Below, in pieces: positions 1 through 11,079 of a DNA stretch of 64,000 nt. The stretch spans positions 4,092,001 to 4,156,000 of the forward strand of contig JARUPY010000607.1 in assembly GCA_029817715.1 (NCBI GenBank), written 5' to 3'. The notes below the pieces were generated by a model. It saw nothing but the letters and a program-made list of their open reading frames with translations. It ran no database searches and was not told the DNA's origin. Numbering within the stretch: position 1 is the stretch's first letter; every line of letters begins with the position of its first letter. The DNA comes from Melastoma dodecandrum (lineage: Eukaryota; Streptophyta; Magnoliopsida; Myrtales; Melastomataceae). A program made the translations under genes and the position numbers.

Positions 1-178
1 CTATGCTAGAGCGTTCATGCACATGGGGCTGGGCATAATCACGCATGATTCTCGGTTTAACTTCTTGATTGTTGTTCTCCATTGTTTGTTGGCGTATGGC
101 TTCCTTTTGCTCTCTTAGATGTAACCGAAATGTTCTTTCTATTTCAGGATCAAAAGGAACCACTTCTCCACTGCGCAT
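1..178 (-). CDS. Gag N-terminus of an Athila-like Ty3/gypsy element (partial)
   Basis: An open frame runs from an ATG at 178 to the window edge, about 59 codons on the minus strand. It reads MRSGEVVPFDPEIERTFR and continues with a charged stretch rich in E, R and Q. The segment DPEIERTFR followed by an Arg/Glu-rich run is the usual start of Gag polyproteins of Athila-type Ty3/gypsy elements. It lies just downstream (in element sense) of a degenerate primer-binding site and an LTR, which is the expected order. The rest of gag lies outside the window, so whether it is intact cannot be judged. Confidence 0.6.
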   Translation of the reverse strand, partial: MRSGEVVPFDPEIERTFRLHLREQKEAIRQQTMENNNQEVKPRIMRDYAQPHVHERSSI

Positions 179-281
179 ACAACGTTAAGATTTTTTCTGC
201 AAAAAGATCGAAAATCAAGGTTAAAGTTGAATTAATAAAGATCTGATTGAAATTAATATTGGCTGAAAATCTAGAAAACAG

Positions 282-299
282 TCCCCGGCAGCAACACCA
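282..299 (-). other. Degenerate primer-binding site, tRNA-Asp type
   Basis: The plus strand reads TCCCCGGCAGCAACACCA. On the minus strand this is close to the 3' end complement of plant tRNA-Asp(GUC), the primer of Athila-type elements, with four G/A-type transitions relative to the intact site. The changes are what cytosine methylation and deamination would give. It stands 6 bp from the putative LTR end. Confidence 0.6.
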
Positions 300-305
300 A
301 AAACT

Positions 306-1450
306 TGTCACGTCGAAAACGTGTTCACCAAGTAAGTGCACAGGATCGTACAAGTAATAAAGTGTATGTAAGATATCGTTCCCACGAGGACTGATATAAA
401 CTTCTCCCAATTATTAAAATACCGTCAATCTCTATTATCCAACTTAGCGAGTTGAGAATTAATCAAACTAAGTGCAAAGCTAAAGCAAACGAGTAATTGA
501 GAAAAGCACCTAGGGCGACGATTTCACCGGACAATTAATCGCAAGTCATATCTCAATCAACACGCTTAAAATGATCCGATTGATAATCTGAAATTCGGTT
601 ATCTTCCTACGCTTTTCCCGAGGTCATAAGAACGTACAACTATGTAAATAGTAATCACTCTATTCCTAGGTAGATTAACTATCGAGTGCCCCTTAAGAAT
701 CAATATTACCTAGGACGATTGCGTATATTCCTATCCCGCTCGTTAATAATCCCATCTTCCGACCAAGTTTAACCTAGGTTACTCCTCTTCTCGTACTTAA
801 TCTAGGATTCCCCTTCCGAGTTCACCTAAATTCACTATTCAATCCTATTGGTAATCAGGTAATAAGAAAGCGTTTAGAACGAAGTGTCAAAAGAGATAAA
901 CTCTTGACTAATTGTCAAGATTCATCTTAACCCTAGGCAAAGAAAATTAGTTCATAATAGAAGTAAACGAAAACATCAAATCCATCATAAACAATGAAAA
1001 CGACATAAAGAAAACTAAAAGAAAAACTGGTAAAGTCTCTGTCGACGGCTCCTTGTTACCCGCAGCCTCTATCCCCCCTCTCCAGGTAAAATACAATGTT
1101 TTTATAATCCTAAAAATAAACCTAGAGAATCTCAGAAAATAAGAAAAGAAAATCTTTTCTTTTCTCCCCATCGTAACTTTAGGTCTTGCAAGAGCATCCA
1201 AAGATCTTCCCTTGCACAAAGTCTTCATAATTACCGCCGAGATCCCCTTTTCTTCATATTTATCCTGAAATAGACCAGAAAACTCGGCAATAATCCGTTT
1301 CTCGGGAATAATGTGAAATAACCAGGAATATTATGTAATGAACGCAATATTTCACAAATCTAACAAAATCTAAGCATGAAATTGCCCTAAATAACTCTAC
1401 TTTCATTGAGTCATCGCCGCCGTGCGTTCGCCGCCTTCCGTTTGAAGTCT
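306..1450 (-). mobile_element. 5' LTR of the Athila-like element (right border approximate)
   Basis: On the plus strand the LTR begins TGTCACG at 306, the expected terminal dinucleotide next to the primer site. No coding capacity is seen. The sequence is a patchwork of short CCTAGG/TTAACC-like motifs typical of this LTR class. The far border is not determinable because the partner LTR is outside the window; 1450 is only where the composition changes. Confidence 0.45.
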
Positions 1451-2106
1451 TGTCGTCGCCCTTCTAGTCATTTATTTATTTTTTCGTTGTTTCATGTACG
1501 TAAGTGATGTAAAAATTTTGTCCTTATAATTCAACTCCGTTCAATTATAATTTCAGCATTGTGTTCTGTTCATTTGTGTTACTTTACAACGACCATAATT
1601 TTTAAGTAAAATTCGATACGTGTTACATAAAACACATATTTCACGTAAATATGTTTTCGACGATGATTTTTTAACCTTTATTTTTGTTATAAATTTTGGA
1701 AGTTTGTTATTATCTAATGAAAAATAGCTGTTTGATTTTTTCAAGCTTTATTTATTTATGTTAAAAATTGTGCAAATTGTTATTTTATTAGATAAAATAG
1801 TTAGTGAACGATCCGGTTGATATAAATGTGCGTATAACATGAGTATTTTATTTGAATCGTTAGAAGGTCGAGTCTTCCAAAAATACTTTTGAGTTCAACG
1901 TTTAATGTAAGTTAAAAATTACTCCAATTAAGATTTGGGGGAGGGGGGGAATCTGACTTATCAGTCCTGTCGGTCCCGCTCTCTGAAGCAAACATATCAT
2001 TGTAATTAAAAAGTGACTAGTAACATCGTCGAAACTACCTTTACCCTTCGTTGTTCTCCGGGGGCGTTCTGAAGACGCAAATCACACCACAACCCAAATC
2101 CAAGAA
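1451..2106. other. Upstream spacer of the Erlin-like gene
   Basis: AT-rich sequence with no recognisable gene. A purine run (GGGGGAGGGGGGGA) lies near 1937-1950. The last 150 bases probably hold the promoter and 5' untranslated region of the gene starting at 2107, but no convincing TATA box was found. Confidence 0.4.
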
Positions 2107-4881
2107 ATGGATCCATCGCCGCTGCAACGAGGCGGATTCTCCCCTATTCCCCCTCGCCCTCGCCGCATCATCCTCCTCCCCGGGGCGGCGGATCATCTGC
2201 TTCTATCCTCCCCGTCCTCTTCTTCTCCGTCGCCCTCCTCTTCTTCGTACTATTACTTTTCCTCCTTCCCTCTCCTTTGGTGATTCCGTTGTGCGTTGAT
2301 TCCGTTTCCTAATAGCGGTAATAGCAGCAGTAGCAAGCCTTTCGACTGTTTCCGTTGCCTCAGCCGATCGTGTAATCAGGGCACCGCTGTTTCCGAATTT
2401 CTCAGTCATCGTTCTGTCAATCGCCCTCCTTTTTTTTTAGTTGCGAGCGTGAATGCCCGCGAAGAAATGTTATCGAATGAGTATCGTCGTTTTTTCTTGG
2501 GTAATTGGAAACGGGGTTGTGGGGGTGGGGGGGTTGTCGGCTGTAGGCTTGATGGACTAGAGGCATGTGAATGGGAGTGACCAACTGGTACAATTGTGTC
2601 GTATTGCTTGGTAGTTTTCTTGTCTTCTTGACCTGCTTGTGGCATGTTCTAACTCTGTGATTTAAGTGGTGTGCAGTCCAGCCTTACCATCAACATGCTG
2701 TACATGTTTGTTCTTTTTATTTTCCTGATTGTCATTGATTTAAGGAACGGTCAATGCACAGGTCATGGTTCCTTCCTTATCGAATCCTCACCACAGCTTG
2801 AGCATTCTGCATCAAGTGCCTGAAGGACATGTTGGGGTATACTGGCGTGGGGGTGCATTGCTCAAGACAATTACTGACCCAGGTATCTATTCTAGGTTCC
2901 ATTGCCTTTTTCTTTCAAGTAGTAGTCCAGTCTTGCTCATGGCTTTTTCCTCTCTGTTCTTTTAATGAGTTTCTTACTTGTAGCTAAATAAGGGAAGTTT
3001 TTTTCTTTAACTTCAGGTTTCCATTTCAAAATACCACTCGTAACACAATACGAAGCAGTTCAAGTGACTCTTCAGACTGATCAAGTATTGATATGCATTC
3101 CCTTTTGCATCCTATTGTTCGGTAGTTTGCCTGCCTTGATTGGCATTGACACGGAACATTATTTACTTCTTTTACCTTTTTATGTTTTGACAAGGTGAGA
3201 GATATTCCTTGCGGTACTAAAGGGGGTGTTATGATCAACTTTGAAAAGATCGAGGCAAGGTTCTAAGTCCGTAAATCTCATGAGCAGATCTCTGGTTTGT
3301 TAATTTGCTTCCACATGTGTTTTTTTTTTTCATGATTCATAGGTTGTTAACCGGCTTCACAAGGATTATGTGTACGAAACCTTGCTTAACTATGGAGTGC
3401 AGTACGACCATACATGGATTTACGATAAGATTCATCATGAGATCAATCAATTCTGTAGCTCTCATAGCCTGCAGCAAGTTTACATTGATGTTTTTGACCA
3501 GGTAAGGAAAATGTTCTTCATAAGCTAACTTTTGATTCCATTTTCCTTTCCTTCATTTGATGCTACCGCTTTCTTTCTCGAGTGTTAGGTGTGTGAGGTG
3601 AATCAAATTATAAGATTTCAGATAGCCCTAAGTCTTGTTTATCTGTGTTTGCTCAACATATATTGAAAGAAGCAGCACAAGTTTTGCATTACATTTGACC
3701 AAGTGACTTAGTTCACTAACTTTATCAATTTGCACTATTCTATAAATGTAAAGCGAGATAGGAACTTTAATTTAGTTGCCACTGTTCCTGAATTGACCCC
3801 TTTCTTCTAGTGCTTTTCATTTGAGGTGGCGCGATGATGCTGTGTCTTTATTCTTGTTTAACTCAAGGATATGCCATTGCATACTTTTATCATTACATTT
3901 AACTTTGCATGCCTTTGATCTTTATGTCTTTGATGCTGTGCATAGTTGCTTCTACGTCTTGTGTAGGTTGGCTTCACTGGAGACAAGGAACACCTAGAAT
4001 TAACTATCTGAACTTCTCAGATTGATGAAAAGATGAAGGATGCTCTTCAGGTTGACTGCACAAAATATGCTCCTGGCATCGAGATTATCAGTGTGCGTGT
4101 CACAAAGCCCACTATCCCAGAAAGCATCAGAAGAAACTTCGAACAGATGGAAGAGGAGCGTACAAAGGTAACAGGGATTTTCTTCAAGCAAAAGACTGTG
4201 CTGCACAATTATCTTTGATCTTACCCCCGAGGATGTTGTACTGCTTTTGGTATGAGAACAGTCTTTGATCAGGATGCTTTGTATAGGTTTTAATTGCTAT
4301 TGAGAAGCAGAAAGTTTCTGAGAAGGAGGCCGAGACGATGAAGAAGATGGCGATCAGCGAAGCCGAGAAGAATGCCAATGTTAGCAGGATACTCATGGAG
4401 CAGAAGCTGATGGAGAAAGAAAACGCTCGTCGGCAGCAAGACATAGAAAATCAAATCTACCTTGCTCGTGAAAAGAGCCTGGCAGATGCCGATTTCTATC
4501 GGTGAGGTTGTCTACCTTGCTTCTTCTCTAAAACCCATCATGAGGTTGAATTGAAGGATGAAATTTTGTCTATCGCCAGTCTATTGAAAGAAGCGGAGGC
4601 AAACAAGCTGAAGCTGACTCCACAGTTCCTCGAACTGAAATTCATTGAGGCGATTTCAAGTAATACGAAGATTTTCTTTGGCAATAAGGTTTGTGTCTTT
4701 TACTCTGATTGGTCTGTACTCAGGGACCGTGTTTTCTCGGCTCAAGTTGACTGAAAGTAATTTTGTTTTGGTGTGTGTTTGGCAGATCCCTAATATGATA
4801 ATGGACCAGAGGATGCTGGGAAGCTTTCTACAGAACGTGTCTAGGGAGGTTTCCAAGGTGGCCTTCAGCTCCGAAATGTAA
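2107..4881 (+). CDS. Erlin-like SPFH/Band 7 domain protein of the ER membrane
   Basis: Nine exons: 2107-2279, 2762-2882, 3017-3084, 3195-3254, 3343-3501, 4021-4167, 4287-4501, 4580-4688, 4786-4881. Exons 2-9 join in phase and give 324 residues that read as a plant Erlin: [20 protein letters not shown], then the band 7 core ([12 protein letters not shown]), a charged coiled coil rich in E, K and A, and the C-terminal block [16 protein letters not shown]. Erlins form large ER-membrane assemblies; the animal proteins act in ER-associated degradation and sterol control, and the plant role is less known. Exon 1 encodes a hydrophobic segment ([18 protein letters not shown]) that joins exon 2 in phase, but in a frame different from the ATG at 2107, so one base appears to be missing in exon 1. 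Intron 4 has a GC donor. Family assignment is firm; the N-terminus is not. Confidence 0.9.
3255..3342 (+). other. GC-AG intron in the Erlin-like gene
   Basis: Exon 4 ends GAG at 3254 and the intron starts GCAAGG; the next exon starts GTTGTTAACCGG after CATAG. Frame and family sequence (FEKIE then [11 protein letters not shown]) force this junction, and the donor is otherwise a strong consensus, as is usual for GC-AG introns. Confidence 0.75.
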
Positions 4882-5632
4882 GACTTGGGGGCGAGTTACA
4901 CCTTTTCTTTTGTGTCCGTGTGATTGCTCATGTCAACAGACTCAGTAAGTAGGAAATAGGACGTAGTCGCGCTTCTGCAACCGGAGATCTGCATCTTGCC
5001 TAGGTCAATCAAAATGGGTTAGAAAAGTTTAAAGGACCCGTGGAAACCTGGCCGACTGTGCAGTCACCTGTCTCCTGGTGAAGAGCCCATGGTTTGTGTT
5101 ACTTGTTGTGTGAGTTCGACCTGTAGAACACAGTTTTTCAGGATGTGATTAGCCAGAAGATAATTGAGGTTTGCTCTCACAATATAAAGTAAGCAGTGAC
5201 CAGTCCTCGCCAGCTTATTCATTAATATTGATCTAGTCATGACAAATCGTGAACTATGGCCTGGAAAAGGAGGTGCCGATACACCTCTCTTTAGGGTTTT
5301 GTAGGAAGGAAATTACAGAACAGGATTAGGGTTCTGGGATTGAGACGTTCTTTTATCTCAATTTGTCCTTGAAGACCTACGAAACCTCGGGGAGCAGTGA
5401 TGGTAAAGTCTTCGTTCAAGCTCTTCTACTTTCCTTAACCTATTGGTACCTCCTTACGTACACCTCTGACTAGTTAAGCAGAGTCCGATGTGGATTATTA
5501 GGACCTAATGGCCTGAAGCAACTTTGCTCTTCTCCAATAGCAGTATTACGATGATGATTGCTGTGCGTTAAAGTTCATTTTGGCGGCTACTTATGAGACC
5601 CCAATAAGATATATATATATATAATATATACA
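4882..5632. other. Spacer after the Erlin-like gene
   Basis: The first part is the 3' untranslated region. No coding frame, RNA gene or repeat was recognised in the rest; an AT dinucleotide run sits at about 5610-5630, just before the SINE-like unit. Confidence 0.5.
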
Positions 5633-5752
5633 CATGGAGTTGGCCCAAATGGTAAGGAGCTTAAATTGGAGGCGTCGTGTTCGAAACTTATTGTAGGCAT
5701 TTACCCTTATTGGAAGGCTCACCCACCGATAAATCGGAAGAAAAAAAAAATA
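5633..5752 (+). mobile_element. SINE-like element with tRNA-type A and B boxes
   Basis: A box A-like motif TGGCCCAAATGG starts at 5641, and a box B-like motif GTGTTCGAAACT at 5678. The spacing of about 38 bases is that of a tRNA-type polymerase III promoter. The unit ends in an A-rich tail (GAAGAAAAAAAAAA) and is flanked on both sides by AT dinucleotide runs that could be the target duplication. The sequence cannot fold into a full tRNA, so a tRNA-derived SINE is the better reading. Confidence 0.5.
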
Positions 5753-5759
5753 CCTATAT

Positions 5760-6415
5760 ATATATATCAACTTACCCAGGAGATATAAAGGACAAAATTG
5801 CGGTCGTCATTGCTGACATCACGTGGAAGAGAGGAGATGTTCGAGCTCCGCGGGGAGCATTTGACAACCAAACTAAAACAGTGGGGTGCGATTATCGCTA
5901 TGATGTAATCATTTTTAATTAGGAACATATATTCATGGTTAAGAAATAATTTTGAATGCCAAAAAAAAAATCAGGCTAAAATGATAACAATAATAAAAAA
6001 TTTTATGTTCGATATACATATTTATATGAGGCTGTTGATCAATATTAATGTAACGGAAGAAACAAATCTGCAAAATAGGATATAAAGTTTTCAAATTATG
6101 GAAATATTGCCCGCTTTATAAGTTCGAATTTAATTTTGAAATTATCTGCCTTATTTCACAAATTTTTTGCCGCATAACACAGTAATTTCATCATATATAT
6201 GGCAGTGAGTTTTATTTCTCTTAAGTTCATAGAGCTGAAGATTTAGGATGCTCATTTGGATAGTGTGATTCGACCATATCTTCAAATGAATTCAACACCT
6301 ATAAATATTACCTGTCGTCATAAATACAAGAGGAAATTAATGGTCGATCTAGACCACAACAACATATGTATATCGGGAGTTGCTTGCCGCATTGAGTTGC
6401 ATGTCGTTGCCGACA
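5760..6415. other. AT-rich spacer
   Basis: No gene or clear repeat was recognised. The short reading frames here lack any family resemblance and have AT-driven composition. Confidence 0.5.
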
Positions 6416-6428
6416 CCTCAACATCATT
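6416..6428. repeat. Target-site duplication, left copy, type A fold-back element
   Basis: CCTCAACATCATT, identical to 7028-7040 on the other side of the element. Confidence 0.7.
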
Positions 6429-7027
6429 CGAGGTTTGTACGTCCAACCGTTGGATTTTATAAAAATTAGCGAAATATGAACGTAGTTTGGCAAACTACGA
6501 TCTTATCGCACCTAAGTCGCGGATCAGAACCGCGACTTTCAATTAGCAAAAAAGTTGCGGTTCAAAACCGCGAATTAGGCAAAACTAGTGAAAATGCGGA
6601 TGACAAAACCCCGACTTTAGTGGAATTAGACAAAAATAGGCCAAGTTGGGGGATTTTCTGGTGTTTAAATAAAGTCGGGTTTCAAACCCCGGCATTCATT
6701 AAAAGTCACGGTTTGAAACCCTGACTATGGGACACTTGGAAAATTTCTTTAAGTTTGAGAGCTTTGGTGGTGTCTTGACCAAAGTCGGGGTTTCAAACCC
6801 CGACTTGGACTATTTTGTCTAAGTCCACTAAAGTCGGGGTTTGAAATCCCGACTTTATGTTATCCGCATAAAGTCGCGGTTCCAAACCGTGGCTTTCACA
6901 GGTTTTAACTAAGTCGTAGTTTGGAACCACTACTTATTTCTAAATTGAAAGTCGTGGTACCATAGTTTGCCAAACTGCGACCATATTTCGTTTTTTTTTT
7001 TTTAATCCAAGGATACGGACGTCCAAT
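6429..7027. mobile_element. Fold-back element made of tandem short palindromes (type A)
   Basis: About 600 bp holding roughly ten palindromic modules of about 25 bp with the pattern AAGTCG, variable G/C block, TTTCAAA or TTTGAAA core, complementary block, CGACTT. Clear copies start near 6514, 6551, 6669, 6700, 6779, 6832, 6880 and 6910. The whole unit is also an inverted repeat: CGTAGTTTGGCAAACTACG at the left is matched by TAGTTTGCCAAACTGCG at the right, and the outer ends both carry ACGTCCAA-like sequence. It is flanked by a perfect 13-base direct repeat, CCTCAACATCATT, at 6416-6428 and 7028-7040, which reads as a target-site duplication (part of it may belong to the ends). No protein is encoded. 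The length of the duplication points to a Mutator-like non-autonomous element. Confidence 0.7.
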
Positions 7028-7040
7028 CCTCAACATCATT
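7028..7040. repeat. Target-site duplication, right copy, type A fold-back element
   Basis: CCTCAACATCATT, identical to 6416-6428. Confidence 0.7.
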
Positions 7041-7559
7041 TAACCATTTTTCTTTTAAGAAATATAATTAGTTAATGCTAAAAATTTTACAATACATGAA
7101 TTGGACAAGAAAGAACTTTTTCTATTATTTTTTTTTTAAATTTTATTTAAATATAAATTATATTTTTTCATGGTATCGAAGCAAATTATATATTTTTTCC
7201 TCAAATTTTTTCTCATTTCTCGTTAATCAAATTTGGCCATGATTTTGTAACTAGAAGAGGAGTAATATATATTTTAATATTTTTTAATTCTATTTTCGTT
7301 GCACTGTAGCTGGTGTGCAATGTGTCATCGCTCGATAGTGTTCATATGAACGTTCATAAAATAGAATTACTAGAAAATAACTCTTGTTTTGGAGCTTGGG
7401 CATGAGAAGAACTTTGTTGTTTGAAGATCCAACTGCACCCATTGCTAAATTCACAGGGAATTTCCGGGGTTGTTCTTCGGGTTGATCGATAACGTCTTAT
7501 ACCTCGTCTTCTTGTTGGGGATGAAAGTGTCGATGATATTCTTGTTGCAATATGTGTTG
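7041..7559. other. AT-rich spacer
   Basis: No gene or defined repeat was recognised; long A and T runs dominate up to about 7300. Confidence 0.5.
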
Positions 7560-7775
7560 TTTACAACTCAGACAATCATTGGTGTTTCCAATTCTGATGT
7601 CGATATGTTCCAGGCTTAAGTGGCTCATGTCTAAGTTCTTGTGGTTGGAGCAATCCATAAACCACCACAAGGCCAAGGTAGGATGGGAGAATGTGTGTTA
7701 TCCGTAAGAGTTGGGAAGGTGTGGGCTGAAGCGGGTCACGGAGTGGAAGCAGCGATGCTGAAGCACATTTGACAT
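7560..7775 (+). pseudogene. Fragment of a LINE-type reverse transcriptase C-terminal region
   Basis: A frame reads KFLWLEQSINHHKAKVGWEN followed by VCYP, a stop, then ELGRCGLKRVTEWK. This is the conserved FLW...KVSWE..C.PK..GGLGL..L..WN block found after the reverse transcriptase domain of plant L1-like elements. In-frame stops show that it is dead. It directly precedes a copia remnant, so two element types are mixed here. Confidence 0.55.
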
Positions 7776-7959
7776 CTCTTCCTAGATGTTATTACATATA
7801 TTCTATTTGTTTCAAAAAATAAGGAGATCAACCAGAGTAAGGAGTTCTACTTTATCTGATGATTATGTTGTCTTATGAGGTGAAGATTGTGGTGGGTTAG
7901 GGAGTGATCATATTGAAGAAGTAATGAGTGGACATCAAAACAATGAATGATTGTTTGCA

Positions 7960-8740
7960 ATGAATGATCAGTTGCAATGAAAGATGAAATTGTATCTATG
8001 ACATCCAATGATATATGGGAGCTCTCTGAAGTGTCTATCAAATAAAAGGCAATTGGTTGTAAATGAGTTTTTAGGACCAAGAAAGACACCAAAGGAAATA
8101 TTGAATGTCATAAGGCGAGACTAGTGGCTAAAGGATTCACTCATCAAGTTGGTGTTGACTACACTGAAACTTTCTCACAGGTTTCCTCCAAAGATGCATT
8201 TAGATGACGGTTGTTACGCATTTTGATATAGAGTTACATTAGATGAATGTGAAAATAGCTTTTCTGAATAATAATTTCTTAGAGAATGTTTAAATGGAAC
8301 AATCAGAGAGTCCATGAAAGATGTGTCTTATATCAGTACAGTTGGCAGCTTGATGTATGCTCAGGTATGTACTAGACATGATCTTACTTTTCCTATCAGT
8401 GTTCTCGGCAGATACTTGTCTAATTCGCGAGGGAAGCAGATAATGAGATATTTGTAATGAACACGTATTGGTTTATTGACTTCATTGCTAAACCATTGGT
8501 GACCAATTGTGAAAACAATATTGTGGTCATCTACTGGAAGAATAAACAAAATACGAGCGATTCTAAGCACATAGAGATTAAATATCTCAAAGTTCGGGAA
8601 CTGGTCAAGCAAGACGATATAATGGTTGAGCATATCAGTATAAAGTTGATGTTATCGGATCCATTAACTAAAGGACTTAGATCTATGACTTTTAAGAAAC
8701 ATGTTATAGACATGAGTGTCTTTGAATGTTTTGGTTAGTG
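7960..8740 (+). pseudogene. Ty1/copia reverse transcriptase to RNase H remnant
   Basis: Broken frames give IGCKWVFRTKKDTKGNIECH, then KARLVAKGFTHQ and DYTETFS (start of copia reverse transcriptase), then VGSLMYAQVCTRHDL near 8350 (post-YVDD region), then an RNase H end from about 8540 with SKHIEIKYLKVRELV and SDPLTKGL. The catalytic middle of the reverse transcriptase is missing between about 8250 and 8290, and stops interrupt the frame. It is an old copia insertion with an internal deletion. Confidence 0.8.
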
Positions 8741-11079
8741 AGAGTTTCTAATATTTTTCGCGATATATCCGACATTTTGTTTTCTTGACCATTAGTCTAT
8801 GTTGAATGCTATGATAATCATTGACATATTTGCTATGGTTATATATTTTGCATGCATATAGATACTTTATATTACGTGCACACGACAGGTATTAAAGAAA
8901 AACTTTAGAGTAAGACGACATTTAAGGAGTTTTTCAAACTAAAATCGCATTTTACAATTTTTTTTTTCTAACTAACGGTAAGCTTTTTCTCATTCCAGTG
9001 AGGATATATGGGATGGTTCAATTCGATCATCTTAGCCGGATAAGCATATGAAGTAACATTCTCACTGGAAAATTCGGTCCACGGTAATGAATTCAGATCC
9101 GTTTGTAAATCCACCGCTCAACAATGAAGATGATCAGCAACCCTGAACAAGGTTTAAGAGTATTAAATCACTGCGTAAATAAATTCTAAACAACCACATG
9201 AATAAATTAGGAGCATCTAAGTAAGATGTGTGATCAGGAACTTGTTCAGAAATACTGTAGTGAAAGGAACATTGGAGTTTGCTGCTCTCTGCCACAGGTA
9301 TCATGTCAAATCAGATTATATCACATAAATCCCAATGAAATGCATTCCTTAATGATATAAGGCCCTTCATGAATATCTCAAGACCATAAACAAGCCACCG
9401 GTGTATCCAATACATGTCTAAGCTTATCACAAGAGTATTCAAGTATCTTTGTCATGATATCAAACCAAAAATTCATCGTCACCATCCCCCCAAAGGTCTT
9501 CATAATGACCCGCTCCCCCTCCCACACCCTCCAAACAAAACGTCACCAATATCTTCACTTTGACCATTATCATCACAATGATCATTAAAAAATCACCATC
9601 TCGCCCTCTCGTGACGTGTGAGTTTCATTTGGTGGACAAATGGAACACACAATTCTACTCCAGAATTGTAGCATATATACAATTCGTAGTGAAGATGATG
9701 GACTACAGACAATATAAAACATAACTTCAGTCCAACTTTCAAAAAAGCTTCTGCAAGGAGGATTTCCTCCCAACTGGAATCTTACATCATTTGTAGGTTA
9801 AGTCATCAAGTATTACTCCACTAATCAACAAAGTTGTACAAATAGCAGGACACAAGACACAAGACACAGGAAAGAGGCAACAATCAAAAGAACTTGCCAT
9901 AAAGTACATTGGTGTTGCCAAAGGCAAGCCAGGCGTGCACCCAGGCGCACCATTTCCTAGCTTATGAAGCACAATATGAAAAAGGCAATGACGAGGCAAG
10001 CACCTAACCTATTGCCAAGACGCCAAGTGTCAGGGATCAGATTGTAGCTCAGTTCCCACCCAGCCATCCAGATTGGGAATGAGACTGCTTGTGCCATTGC
10101 TTGATTTGGTGTTGACATATGATAGGCAAAGTGTGGAAGTTTGGGGTGCAATTTGGATTGGGCGGAACATATTGGGAAGATTTGTAGATGACTTATTCCT
10201 GCCAGGTTCATGCAGTGTTCATAATGAATAGGTAGGGACATCATATCAGATAATGAATCTAATAAATTACAAACCTAAAAAGCATTCATTTCCCCTCCAG
10301 TCAAGGATTGGACAGAGGGTCACTTTTGAAGTAGCGTTCTTCTAGTTCCTACAGAAATGATAACTACTCTACTCACAAAGGGACTAATTGCTAAAGAGAT
10401 TGTTAAGATGAGCAACCCAAGTAGAAGAACTCCACAAGGGTAACTTACATTATCACCTTCCAGCCTCAACTAAAATATTAGCAGATATTCAAATGAACCA
10501 GGATCTGTAAACCCATAAGAATCAAATTTTATTATTTAATTCTAAATGTAGTTTAGGCTTTGTTCTTTTCAAGATAAGTGCATTCTTGACCAGCCATACT
10601 GGTACTTCTTCCGACTTAAATATGGAAAACTTTAAAGAAAGAAAACCTCAGTACTTTCAAAACCTTCAGAAAGATGTGTCTGTTAGATGAATTCATCACA
10701 TCAGTCAATCAAGGCATCCAAATTGCTTGTTGTTGCCACCCATGAAACTGTCACAGAAGCACACAGCTCAAACTTATCTTATGTAGTAGCAAAGATGCAC
10801 GCCATATCTACATCAAGTATCCAAAAGGCGGGGTTCAGAATACACTAACTACCCACAATTACAAACCACACTCTCTCTTCAAGAGAGCTCGAGGAAAAGT
10901 TTTTAACCAGATTGATTCAAAACAAAGGAACCGAGAATCCAGCACAACGAAAGTGCATAACAGCCCTACATCCAACTACTCAGCATCAATAACATAAGGA
11001 CACTGCAACAAATAAAAAAGAGCAGAGAGACGTACCCCTAAGTCAGAAGGAGAACAAGCACGAGACAGCACAGTCACTA
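8741..11079. other. Long spacer without recognisable genes
   Basis: About 2.3 kb of mixed composition. Short open frames on either strand have no family resemblance. The part from about 10800 to 11079 continues the transcript sense of the snRNP pseudogene and may be its former 3' untranslated region. Confidence 0.45.

Noticed and set aside
2051..2645. Several Ser/Pro-rich frames on both strands near the Erlin start
   Set aside because: They overlap exon 1 and intron 1 of the Erlin-like gene in other frames and have only low-complexity composition.
5641..5712. A possible tRNA gene
   Set aside because: A and B boxes are present, but no acceptor stem or anticodon arm can be paired; a SINE fits better.
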